Source: Streptomyces sp. NP160
Lineage (GTDB): Bacteria; Actinomycetota; Actinomycetes; Actinomycetales; Quadrisphaeraceae
Assembly (NCBI RefSeq): GCF_006335115.1
Contig: NZ_VDMJ01000029.1
Span: 1-64,000 of the forward strand
Reading direction: 5' to 3'
DNA: 64,000 nucleotides
Made by a program: the position numbers and the translations under genes. Below the pieces are notes generated by a model. That model was given only the letters and a program-made list of their open reading frames with translations. It did not search any database and was not told where the DNA came from. Positions within the stretch are counted from its first letter, which is position 1; each line of letters begins with the position of its first letter. Shown here in pieces: positions 7,950-15,594 of this stretch.

Positions 7950-8978
7950 ATGCGCATCGGAGTTCTCACCGGGGGCGGCGACTGCCCCGGCCTCAACGCC
8001 GTCATCCGTGCTGCCGTGCTGAAGGGCACGGACACGTACGGGTTCGAGTTCGTGGGCTTCCGCGACGGCTGGAAGGGCCCGATCGAGGGGCTCACCACGC
8101 CGCTCGACCGCTCCGTCGTGGAGCACATCCTCCCCGTGGGCGGCACGATCCTCGGCTCGTCCCGCACCAACCCGGTCAAGATGGAGGGCGGGGTCGACGC
8201 GATCCGCGCCACCATGGCCCGCCTCGAGATCGACGCCCTGCTCGCGATCGGCGGCGAGGACACCCTCGGCGTGGCCACGCACCTGCACAGCCAGGGCATC
8301 AAGGTGGTCGGCGCCCCCAAGACCATCGACAACGACCTGTCGGCCACCGACTACACGTTCGGCTTCGACACCGCCGTGCAGATCGCCGTGGACGCCTGCG
8401 ACCGCCTGGCCACCACCGGCGCCAGCCACCACCGCGCCATGATCGTGGAGGTCATGGGGCGCCACGCGGGCTGGATCGCCCTGCACACCGGCATGGCCGC
8501 CTCGGCCCACGTCACGCTGCTGCCCGAGCAGGAGTACGACGCCGACGAGGTCGCCGCGACCATCGCCAAGGTCGCCGAGCGCGGCGAGGCCCCGCTCGTC
8601 GTCATCTCCGAGGGCGCCATCGCCGCCGGCGGCGACGTCACCCACACCGGCGCCGAGCTCGACGCGTTCGGCCACGTGCAGCTCAAGGGCGCCGGCGAGG
8701 CGCTCGAGCGCATCCTCAACGAGAAGCTGCCCGACCTGCCCACCCGCGTCACGGTGCTCGGCCACCTGCTGCGCGGCGGCACCCCCACCGCCTACGACCG
8801 CATCCTGGGCACCCGCTCGGGCCTGTCGGCCGTCACCGCCATCGCCGAGGGCAACTTCGGCACCATGGCGGCGCTGCGCGGCACCGAGGTGGTGCAGGTG
8901 CCGCTGGCCGAGGCCACCGGCGAGCTGAAGACCGTGAGCAAGGCCCGCATCGACGAGCTGGCGCACGTCTCCGGCTGA
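7950..8978 (+). CDS. pfkA: 6-phosphofructokinase, probably PPi-dependent
   Basis: A 342-residue cytosolic enzyme that phosphorylates fructose 6-phosphate. Family motifs are complete: LTGGGDCPGLNAVIRA at the N-terminus, GGTILGSSRTNP, GGEDT (about residues 102-106), PKTIDNDL (about 124-131), DYTFGFDTAV, EVMGRHAGWIA and RGGTPTAYDR. In ATP-dependent enzymes the first loop is GGDG/GGEG with Gly at the E. coli position 104, and the second is usually PGTIDND. Here Asp and Lys occupy these positions (GGEDT, PKTIDND), the combination known from the PPi-dependent enzyme of Amycolatopsis. Pyrophosphate use is therefore predicted, not proven. The ATG at 7950 directly follows a TAGGGT element. A strong hairpin follows the gene, so it is transcribed alone. 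Confidence 0.9.
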   Translation: MRIGVLTGGGDCPGLNAVIRAAVLKGTDTYGFEFVGFRDGWKGPIEGLTTPLDRSVVEHILPVGGTILGSSRTNPVKMEGGVDAIRATMARLEIDALLAIGGEDTLGVATHLHSQGIKVVGAPKTIDNDLSATDYTFGFDTAVQIAVDACDRLATTGASHHRAMIVEVMGRHAGWIALHTGMAASAHVTLLPEQEYDADEVAATIAKVAERGEAPLVVISEGAIAAGGDVTHTGAELDAFGHVQLKGAGEALERILNEKLPDLPTRVTVLGHLLRGGTPTAYDRILGTRSGLSAVTAIAEGNFGTMAALRGTEVVQVPLAEATGELKTVSKARIDELAHVSG

Positions 8979-8995
8979 GACCACCGGTCCCGCTG

Positions 8996-9038
8996 ACGGG
9001 CCGTCCCTGCCGCCGATCAGGCGGTGGTGGCGGCCCGT
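8996..9038 (+). terminator. Hairpin terminator after pfkA
   Basis: A perfect 8-bp outer stem (ACGGGCCG/CGGCCCGT) with an inner GCCGCC/GGCGG stem, 17 bp after the stop codon. Confidence 0.65.
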
Positions 9039-9096
9039 CCGCCGTCCGGGCGGATGACGACGACGGGCGGCGGCGGAAAGGTGGTGGACGCGCCCG

Positions 9097-9102
9097 TACC
9101 CT
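9097..9102 (+). promoter_or_regulatory. -10 element of DAHP synthase gene (leaderless)
   Basis: TACCCT, 8 bases before the GTG at 9111. Confidence 0.45.
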
Positions 9103-9110
9103 GGACGGCT

Positions 9111-10550
9111 GTGAGCACCACGACGCAGCCCGGCGCCGTCCCGCCCGCCTCCTCGCCGAAGGGGACGCCGGCCGGCGTGGCCTACCGCTCCGCCCTCGAC
9201 GCGCTCGCCGCGCCCAACGGCGCCGTGGCCGACCTGCCCGCGCAGCTGCCCGCGGCGCAGCAGCCCGAGTGGGACGAGGCCGAGCTGGCCGCCGTCGTCG
9301 CCGAGCTGTCCACGCTGCCGCCGCTGGTCTTCGCCGGCGAGTGCGACGCCCTGACCGACCGCCTCGCGGCTGCCGCCACGGGCCGCGCCTTCGTGCTGCA
9401 GGGCGGTGACTGCGCGGAGACCTTCGCTGACGCCACCGCCGACTCCATCCGCAAGCGGATGCGCACCATCCTGCAGATGGCGGTGGTGCTCACCTACGCG
9501 GCGAGCACCCCGGTGGTGAAGATCGGGCGCCTGGCCGGCCAGTTCGCCAAGCCCCGCTCCAGCGGCTCCGAGACCCGGGACGGCGTGACGCTGCCGGCCT
9601 ACCGCGGTGACGCCGTCAACGACTTCGCCTTCACCCCCGAGGCGCGCCGCAACGACGCGACCCGGCTGCTCAAGGCCTACCACGCGTCGTCGGCCACGCT
9701 GAACCTCGTCCGCGCCTTCACCACCGGTGGTGAGGCGGACCTGCGCCAGGTGCACACCTGGAACAAGGGCTTCGCCCGCAACGCCGCCAACGCCCGCTAC
9801 GAGGCCACCGCGCGCGACATCGAGCGCGCCATCTCCTTCATGGAGGCGTGCGGCGCCTACAGCGACGAGCTGCTGGGCCGGGTGGAGTTCTACTCCAGCC
9901 ACGAGGCGCTGCTGCTGCCGTACGAGCGCGCGCTCACCCGCACCGACTCCCGCACCGGCAAGCTGTACGACGTCTCGGCGCACTACCTGTGGATCGGTGA
10001 GCGCACCCGCCAGCTCGAGGGCGCCCACGTGGACCTCCTCTCCCGCGTGCGCAACCCCATCGGCGTGAAGCTCGGCCCCACCACCACCAAGGACGAGGTG
10101 CTCGGCCTCGTGGACAAGCTGGACCCCCAGCGCCGCCCTGGCCGCCTCACCTTCATCACGCGCATGGGCGCGGGCAAGATCCGCGACAAGATGCCCGCCG
10201 TGGTCGAGGCCGTCGCCGACTCCGGCGCGCAGGTGGTGTGGACGTGCGACCCCATGCACGGCAACACCATCACCAGCCCGTCCGGCTACAAGACGCGCCG
10301 CTTCGACGACGTCATCGACGAGGTCCGCGGCTTCTTCGAGGTGCACAACTCGCTGGGCACCATCCCCGGCGGTCTGCACGTGGAGCTGACCGGCGGAGAC
10401 GTCACCGAGGTGCTCGGCGGCCACCAGGACATCGTCGACTCCGACCTGTCGACGGCGTACGAGTCGCTGTGCGACCCGCGCCTGAACCACCAGCAGTCCC
10501 TGGAGATGGCGTTCCTCGTGGCCGAGATGCTGCAGGAGCGCTCCGCCTGA
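9111..10550 (+). CDS. aroG: Class II 3-deoxy-7-phosphoheptulonate (DAHP) synthase
   Basis: A 479-residue enzyme that condenses phosphoenolpyruvate with erythrose 4-phosphate, the first step of the shikimate pathway. Class II (plant/AroA-II type) motifs are clear: FVLQGGDCAETFADA, VKIGRLAGQFAKPRS, FYSSHEALLLPYE, FITRMGAGKIRDKMP, VVWTCDPMHGNT and HVELTGGDVTEVLGG. Length agrees with the family after a short Thr/Pro-rich tail at the N-terminus. The GTG at 9111 follows a TACCCT element by 8 bases; an ATG at 9054 is an alternative. It overlaps the threonine aldolase gene by one base (TGATG), so the two are probably translated from one message. The neighbouring PknL-like kinase and Rv2175c-like gene repeat the order found near aroG in Mycobacterium tuberculosis. 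Confidence 0.92.
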   Translation: MSTTTQPGAVPPASSPKGTPAGVAYRSALDALAAPNGAVADLPAQLPAAQQPEWDEAELAAVVAELSTLPPLVFAGECDALTDRLAAAATGRAFVLQGGDCAETFADATADSIRKRMRTILQMAVVLTYAASTPVVKIGRLAGQFAKPRSSGSETRDGVTLPAYRGDAVNDFAFTPEARRNDATRLLKAYHASSATLNLVRAFTTGGEADLRQVHTWNKGFARNAANARYEATARDIERAISFMEACGAYSDELLGRVEFYSSHEALLLPYERALTRTDSRTGKLYDVSAHYLWIGERTRQLEGAHVDLLSRVRNPIGVKLGPTTTKDEVLGLVDKLDPQRRPGRLTFITRMGAGKIRDKMPAVVEAVADSGAQVVWTCDPMHGNTITSPSGYKTRRFDDVIDEVRGFFEVHNSLGTIPGGLHVELTGGDVTEVLGGHQDIVDSDLSTAYESLCDPRLNHQQSLEMAFLVAEMLQERSA

Positions 10551-11677
10551 TGGCGTCCAGCACGTCGGGGGCCGCCGGGGCCAGCGGCTACGGGGCGGCA
10601 GCCCCGGCTGACCGGCCTCCCGTCCGCGTCGACCTCCGCTCGGACACGCTGACCCGGCCCACGCCGGCGATGCGCCGGGCGGTGGCCGAGGCGGAGGTCG
10701 GGGACGACGTCTACGCCGAGGACCCGACCACCACCGCCCTCGAGGCCAGGGTCGCGGAGCTGCTCGGCCACGAGGCGGGCCTGTTCACGCCGTCCGGCTC
10801 GCTGGCCAACGTGCTCGGCGTGCGGCTGCTGGTGGAGCCCGGCGAGGAGCTGCTCTGCGACGCCCGCGCCCACGTGGTGCGCGCCGAGCTGGGCGCCCAC
10901 GCCGTCACCTCCGGGGTCACCACGCGCACGTGGGACTCCTCCCGGGGCCTCCTCGACGACGACGCGGTCGACCGCGTGGTCGCGATGATGACGCCGGACG
11001 CCGGCCCGCACCTGGTGTCCACTGCGGCCGTCGCCGTGGAGGACACCCACAACTTCGGCGGCGGCAGCGTGCAGCCGCTGGCCGCGCTGCACCGGCTGCA
11101 CGAGCAGGCCTCGGCGGCGGGGGTGGCCCTCCACCTGGACGGCGCACGGCTGTGGAACGCGGCCGTCGTCCAGGGCGCGGAGCACCCCGGCGGCTGGCAG
11201 GGCGTGGTGCGCGAGGTCGGCGGGATGGTCGCCACCGCGTCGGTGTGCCTGTCCAAGGGCCTGGGCGCCCCGGTCGGGTCCGTGCTGGTCAGCTCGCAGG
11301 AGAACATCGCCAGGGCGCGCACGTGGCGCAAGCGGGTGGGCGCCGGCATGCGCCAGACCGGTCTGCTCGCAGCCGCGGGCCTGCACGCGCTGGACCACCA
11401 CGTCGAGCGGCTCGCCGACGACCACGCCCGCGCCCGCCGCCTCGCCGAGGCCGCCGCCGCGGCGCGTCCCGGGTGCACCGACCCGGCGGCCGTGGACACC
11501 AACATCGTGGTGCTGGACGTCGACGACGCGCGCGCCCTCGTGCTCGCCGCCGCCGAGCGGGGCGTCGGCCTGTCGGCGCTCGGCCCGCGCACGGCCCGGC
11601 TGGTCACCCACCTCGACGTCGACGACGACGGCGCAGACCTGGCCGCGTCCGTCCTCAGCGAGCTGCTCAGCCGCTGA
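10550..11677 (+). CDS. ltaE: Low-specificity L-threonine aldolase
   Basis: A 375-residue pyridoxal-phosphate enzyme (beta-eliminating lyase fold) that splits threonine to glycine and acetaldehyde. Key features are VDLRSDTLTRPTPAMRRA near the N-terminus, GDDVYAEDPTT, LFTPSGSLANVLG, VAVEDTHNFGGGSVQP, LHLDGARLWNAAV, and the PLP-binding Lys in CLSKGLGAPVGSVL (about residue 236). The ATG overlaps the TGA of the DAHP synthase gene by one base, showing translational coupling. The N-terminal 25 residues are an Ala/Ser/Gly-rich tail not typical of the family. Physiologically it may supply glycine; the link to the shikimate gene is positional only. Confidence 0.88.
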   Translation: MASSTSGAAGASGYGAAAPADRPPVRVDLRSDTLTRPTPAMRRAVAEAEVGDDVYAEDPTTTALEARVAELLGHEAGLFTPSGSLANVLGVRLLVEPGEELLCDARAHVVRAELGAHAVTSGVTTRTWDSSRGLLDDDAVDRVVAMMTPDAGPHLVSTAAVAVEDTHNFGGGSVQPLAALHRLHEQASAAGVALHLDGARLWNAAVVQGAEHPGGWQGVVREVGGMVATASVCLSKGLGAPVGSVLVSSQENIARARTWRKRVGAGMRQTGLLAAAGLHALDHHVERLADDHARARRLAEAAAAARPGCTDPAAVDTNIVVLDVDDARALVLAAAERGVGLSALGPRTARLVTHLDVDDDGADLAASVLSELLSR

Positions 11678-11710
11678 CGGGAGCGGCGGCGCTGGGCGCG
11701 CTGGTCGCGC

Positions 11711-13756
11711 TCAGCCGACGAGGAGCGTGACGCTCGACCCTGGCGCCACCGACGTGCCCGCTGCGGGCTGCTGGTTCTGGACGGTGTTGCCGAACCAGAC
11801 CCGCTGCTCGGTGACCTCCAGGCCCTGACCCTCGAGGATGCCGCGGGCCTCGTCGAGGGACTTGCCGCGCACCTCCTGCACGGCCACCTGCGACGGGCCG
11901 TCGGAGATGACGAGGTCCACCGCGTCGCCGCGGTGCAGCTGGTCACCGGAGGGGGCCGGGGTGGCCGAGATGACCGCGTCCTTGGGGACCGTGTCGTCGT
12001 TCTTCCGATCGGCCTTGCCGACCTTCAGCCCGGCGTCGGTGATCTCCTTGGTGGCGTCCGCGACGGACTTGCCCTGCAGGTCCGCGGGGGCGGTGATCGG
12101 CTCGCGGCCCTTGGAGAGGGTGAAGCCGACCTCGGTGCCAGCCGCCAGCGGCGGCACGTTGAGGCCCCACTGCTGGCGCACGACGAGGCCCTCCGGCACC
12201 GTCTCGGACCAGTCCTGGGTGACCTTGCCGGCCGCCAGGCCGGCGTCCTCGAGGGCCTTGCGGGCGGCGTCCTCGTCCTCGCCGACCAGGTCCGGCACCT
12301 GCCGCAGCTGTGCGCCCTGGGAGACCACGAGCGTGACGGCCGAGCCCTTGTCGACGCGCGTGCCCGCGGGTGGGCTCGTGGAGACGACGCCTCCGACGGC
12401 GACGTCGTCGCGGTAGACGTACTCGACCTGGGAGGTCAGCTCGCGGGAGCGCAGGGTCTGCTCCGCGGAGGTCTGGGTGCCGGGGACCACGTTGGGCACC
12501 ACGAGCTTGCTCAGCGGCCCGGCCGTGTAGGCCCACACGGCGGCGCCGCCGCCGGCGAGGAGCACCGCGACCAGCGCGGCCACCAGCACCAGCAGCAGCC
12601 GGCGCCGGCTGCGGCGCTCACCCGCGGCGGGACGGCGGCGCTCGTCGTCGTCATCGTCGGACAGGCCGAGCGGGCCCGAGCCGGCGGGCGAGGGCCGGGG
12701 GAGGGAGCGGGTGGCGCTGCGCTCGGCCTCCCGCAGCTCGGCGCGGGTCTCGGCGCGCGTGGGCTGCGCGGGGACGGCCGCCGCGTCGCGCAGCTCGCTG
12801 ACCGGCAGCGCCACCACGTGGTCGCGGCCGTGGACGCGGGTGCCCTCGGCCAGCGCGGCCGCGGCCTCGCCCTGCGGCACGAGCGCGGGCGGCGCGTCCA
12901 GCACGGCGTCGGGCAGGGAGTCGCGCAGGTCGCGGACCAGGTCGAGCATGACGCCGGCGTCGCGGGGGCGGCGGTCCGGCTCGCGGTCGGTGGCGCTCGC
13001 CACCAGCTCGTCCACACCGGGCGGCAGGCCCGGGCGGACCTCGGAGACCGGCGGGACGTCCTGGCTGACGTGCCGGAACGCCACCTGCGCGGGAGCGCCG
13101 CCCGCGAACGGGGCGCGCCCGGTGAGCAGCTCGTAGAGCACCACGCCGGCGGCGTAGACGTCGGCGCGCTCGTCGGAGGCGCCGTCCAGCACCAGCTCCG
13201 GCGCGAGGTAGCCCACGGTGCCGATGAGGGTGCTCGTGGCGCCGCCCGTGGCCGTGGTGGCGGCGCGCGCCAGGCCGAAGTCGGCCACGCGGAGGCGGCC
13301 GTCGTCGCCGACGAGCACGTTCTCGGGCTTGACGTCGCGGTGCACCAGCCCGGCGGCGTGCGCGGCGGCCAGGCCGTCGAGCACCTCCTCGATGAGGTCC
13401 AGGGCGTCGCCGAGGGTCAGCGGGGCGGAGGCGGCCACCAGGTCGCGCAGGGTGCGGCCGGGGATGTACTCCATGGCCAGGTACACGGTGCTGTCGCTGG
13501 CGCCCTGGTCGTAGACGGACACCACGCCGGGGTGGCTCAGGCGGGCCGCGGACCGGGCCTCGCGCGTGAACCGGGCGACGAAGGAGGCGTCGGCCGCCAG
13601 GTGGGTGTGCATCACCTTGAGCGCCACCGGGCGCTCCAGCCGGGTGTCGGTGGCCAGGTAGACCGTGGCCATGCCGCCGCTCGCGATGCGGTCGTGCACC
13701 AGGTAGCGGCCGTCGATGAGGCGCCCGACGAGGGGGTCCTTCACCGCGGTCGCCAC
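11711..13756 (-). CDS. PASTA-domain Ser/Thr protein kinase (PknL/PknB type)
   Basis: A 681-residue membrane kinase. The cytosolic kinase domain (residues about 10-270) has a glycine loop IASGGMATVYLATD, the ATP-binding Lys in VALKVMHTHL, the catalytic loop VHRDVKPENVLV, a DFG motif (VADFGLAR) and an activation loop with Thr residues (STLIGTVGYLAPE). A linker is followed by one membrane segment (about 390-412, LLLVLVAALVAVLLAG) and four extracellular PASTA repeats, which in related kinases bind muropeptides. The GTG at 13756 lies 7 bases after TAGACT; a GTG at 13804 would be longer but lies upstream of that promoter. It is divergent from an Rv2175c-like gene, whose mycobacterial counterpart is a PknL substrate. 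It probably links cell-wall state to phosphorylation of targets. Confidence 0.9.
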   Translation of the reverse strand: MATAVKDPLVGRLIDGRYLVHDRIASGGMATVYLATDTRLERPVALKVMHTHLAADASFVARFTREARSAARLSHPGVVSVYDQGASDSTVYLAMEYIPGRTLRDLVAASAPLTLGDALDLIEEVLDGLAAAHAAGLVHRDVKPENVLVGDDGRLRVADFGLARAATTATGGATSTLIGTVGYLAPELVLDGASDERADVYAAGVVLYELLTGRAPFAGGAPAQVAFRHVSQDVPPVSEVRPGLPPGVDELVASATDREPDRRPRDAGVMLDLVRDLRDSLPDAVLDAPPALVPQGEAAAALAEGTRVHGRDHVVALPVSELRDAAAVPAQPTRAETRAELREAERSATRSLPRPSPAGSGPLGLSDDDDDERRRPAAGERRSRRRLLLVLVAALVAVLLAGGGAAVWAYTAGPLSKLVVPNVVPGTQTSAEQTLRSRELTSQVEYVYRDDVAVGGVVSTSPPAGTRVDKGSAVTLVVSQGAQLRQVPDLVGEDEDAARKALEDAGLAAGKVTQDWSETVPEGLVVRQQWGLNVPPLAAGTEVGFTLSKGREPITAPADLQGKSVADATKEITDAGLKVGKADRKNDDTVPKDAVISATPAPSGDQLHRGDAVDLVISDGPSQVAVQEVRGKSLDEARGILEGQGLEVTEQRVWFGNTVQNQQPAAGTSVAPGSSVTLLVG

Positions 13757-13763
13757 GCCAGCG

Positions 13764-13769
13764 AGTCTA
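13764..13769 (-). promoter_or_regulatory. -10 element of the PASTA kinase gene (leaderless)
   Basis: TAGACT on the reverse strand, 7 bases before the GTG at 13756. Confidence 0.55.
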
Positions 13770-13817
13770 CGGTCGCCCTCCGCCGCGGGTGGCCGTCTCT
13801 CCACAAGCGGTCGGTGG

Positions 13818-13823
13818 CAGGCT
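13818..13823 (+). promoter_or_regulatory. Possible -10 element of the Rv2175c-like gene
   Basis: CAGGCT, 7 bases before the GTG at 13831; a weaker match to TAnnnT in the 74-bp divergent intergenic region. Confidence 0.35.
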
Positions 13824-13830
13824 CTGGGCC

Positions 13831-14208
13831 GTGGCTGACACGTCCGAAGAGCTGGAGCTGCTGTCCTCGCTGGTGCCCGACGACGGTTGGCTGACCGTGC
13901 CCGACATCGTCGAGAGGCTGGACAGCGACGTGCCGAAGGTGCGCCGCATGCTCGACGAGCGCCTCCTCCTCGGCGTGCGCCGCGGGTCCCCGAAGGTCCT
14001 GCAGGTGCCGACGGTGCTGGTGGAGCCCGAGCCGATGGTCAGCCTCCCGGGCACGCTGACGGTGCTCTTCGACGCCGGCTTCTCCGACGCCGAGGCCCTG
14101 CGGTGGCTGTTCACGCCCGACGAGGCGCTCGGCTGCTCGCCCGTGGAGGCGCTGCGCGCCAACCGCATCGCGCCGGTGCGCCGGCGCGCGCAGGTGCTCG
14201 GCTACTGA
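13831..14208 (+). CDS. Rv2175c-family DNA-binding protein
   Basis: A 125-residue protein. The N-terminal part has a winged-helix-like pattern (DGWLTVPDIVERLDSDVPKV, then RRMLDERLLLGVRRG). The C-terminal half matches the Rv2175c C-terminal domain: LPGTLTVLFDAGFSDAEALR, then WLFTPDEALGCSPVEALRAN. In Mycobacterium tuberculosis, Rv2175c binds DNA and is phosphorylated on an N-terminal Thr by PknL. This protein has a Thr at position 4. It lies head to head with a PASTA kinase gene, so a kinase-substrate pair is likely (inference from synteny). The GTG at 13831 is favoured by the family's N-terminus and by CAGGCT 7 bases upstream. Confidence 0.85.
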   Translation: MADTSEELELLSSLVPDDGWLTVPDIVERLDSDVPKVRRMLDERLLLGVRRGSPKVLQVPTVLVEPEPMVSLPGTLTVLFDAGFSDAEALRWLFTPDEALGCSPVEALRANRIAPVRRRAQVLGY

Positions 14209-14238
14209 CCGCTCCCCGCGGCGGACGGCCCGGCCCGC

Positions 14239-15576
14239 TCAGCGGACGGCGCCGGTGACCAGCCAGGCGCCGCCGCGCTCGCGGGGGACGAGGGTGGCCA
14301 GGCGAGCCAGCGTGTAGGCGCCCGCGAAGGCCACCCACAGCCAGACCAGGCCCGTCCGACCGGGATCCACCCACGCCAGCACCGCCAGCGCCAGCGGCGC
14401 GTACACCGCGGCCGAGGCGATGCTCGCGCCGGCGAGGTAGCGGCCGTCCCCGGCCCCGATGAGCACGCCGTCGAGCACGAAGACCCACCCCGCCAGCGGC
14501 AGGCAGCACGCCAGCACCACGGTGGCGGCGGCCAGCGCCGACCTGACCTCCGGGTCGGGGCTGAAGAGCGCGGCGACCGGCACGGCGAGGACGACGAGCG
14601 CCGCGCCCATGACCACGCCCGCTCCCACGCCCCACACCACGAGGCGGCGCACCTGCGCCCGCGCCCCGGCGGCGTCGCCGGCGCCCAGCGCCCGCCCGAC
14701 CAGCGCCTGCGCGGCGATCGCGAGGGCGTCCAGGGCCAGCGCCGTCGTCGTCCAGAGCACCGTGGCCACCTGGTGGGCGGCGATGCCGGCGTCGCCCTGG
14801 CGGGCGGCGACGTAGGTGGTGAGCAGCAGCGCGGCGCGCAGCGCCAGGGTGCGCACCAGCAGCGGGACGCCGTCGCGGGCGCTGCGCAGCACTCCGAGCC
14901 CGCGGGGTGCGAGCGCCGTCCACGAGCCGGTCTCGCGGCGGACGCCGCGGACCACGACCGCGGCCAGCCAGGCCGCCATGCCCAGCTGGGTCAGCGCGGT
15001 GCCGGCGGCCGACCCCGCCACCCCGAGCCCGGCCCCGACGACGAGCAGCAGGTTCAGCACCGTGTTGACCACGGCGCCCGTGACCGCCACCACCAGCGGG
15101 GTGGTGGTGTCCTGCAGGCCCCGCAGCACGCCGGTGGCGGCCAGCACCACGAGCATCCCGGGCAGGCCGGGCAGGCTCCAGTGCAGGTAGGCCAGGGCGT
15201 ACGGGCGGGCCTCGGGGGAGGCGCCGAGCGCGTCCACCAGCAGCCCGCTGGTGGCGAAGGCCAGCACCGCGACCACCGCACCCAGCCCGAGGGCCAGCCA
15301 CATGCCGTCGACCCCGGCCTGCAGCGCCGAGCGCAGGTCACCGGCGCCCATCCGCCGGGCGACGGTGGCGGTGGTGCCGTAGGCGAGGAAGACGAACACC
15401 GACACCGCGGTGGCCAGCAGCGCCCCGGCCACGCCGAGCCCGGCCAGCGGCAGCACGCCGAGGCGCCCGACGATGGCGGAGTCGGCCAGGAGGAACAGCG
15501 GCTCGGCCAGCAGCGCCCCGAGCGCGGGCACCGCCAGGCGCAGGACCTCGCGGTCCTGCGGCCGCAGCGCCCTCAC
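14239..15576 (-). CDS. MATE-family efflux protein (DinF-like)
   Basis: A 445-residue membrane protein with about 12 hydrophobic segments in two related halves, the layout of MATE cation/drug antiporters. N-terminal features typical of the DinF branch are seen: REVLRLAVPALGALLAEPLF, then LLADSAIVGRLGVLPLAGLG; the matching second-half element is IAAQALVGRALGAGDAAGA. Length agrees with the family. The GTG start at 15576 has no clear ribosome binding site. It ends 31 bp from the convergent Rv2175c-like gene, and the next gene upstream on the same strand (a dicarboxylate transporter) ends 18 bp before it, so the two may share a transcript. Substrate is unknown. Confidence 0.85.
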   Translation of the reverse strand: MRALRPQDREVLRLAVPALGALLAEPLFLLADSAIVGRLGVLPLAGLGVAGALLATAVSVFVFLAYGTTATVARRMGAGDLRSALQAGVDGMWLALGLGAVVAVLAFATSGLLVDALGASPEARPYALAYLHWSLPGLPGMLVVLAATGVLRGLQDTTTPLVVAVTGAVVNTVLNLLLVVGAGLGVAGSAAGTALTQLGMAAWLAAVVVRGVRRETGSWTALAPRGLGVLRSARDGVPLLVRTLALRAALLLTTYVAARQGDAGIAAHQVATVLWTTTALALDALAIAAQALVGRALGAGDAAGARAQVRRLVVWGVGAGVVMGAALVVLAVPVAALFSPDPEVRSALAAATVVLACCLPLAGWVFVLDGVLIGAGDGRYLAGASIASAAVYAPLALAVLAWVDPGRTGLVWLWVAFAGAYTLARLATLVPRERGGAWLVTGAVR

Positions 15577-15594
15577 GACGGCGTCACCGACGGG

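Noticed and set aside
7935-10490. Very long reverse open frame (851 codons)
   Set aside because: It is antisense to pfkA and aroG. Long antisense frames are expected at this GC content; the product is His/Gly/Val/Asp-rich without motifs.
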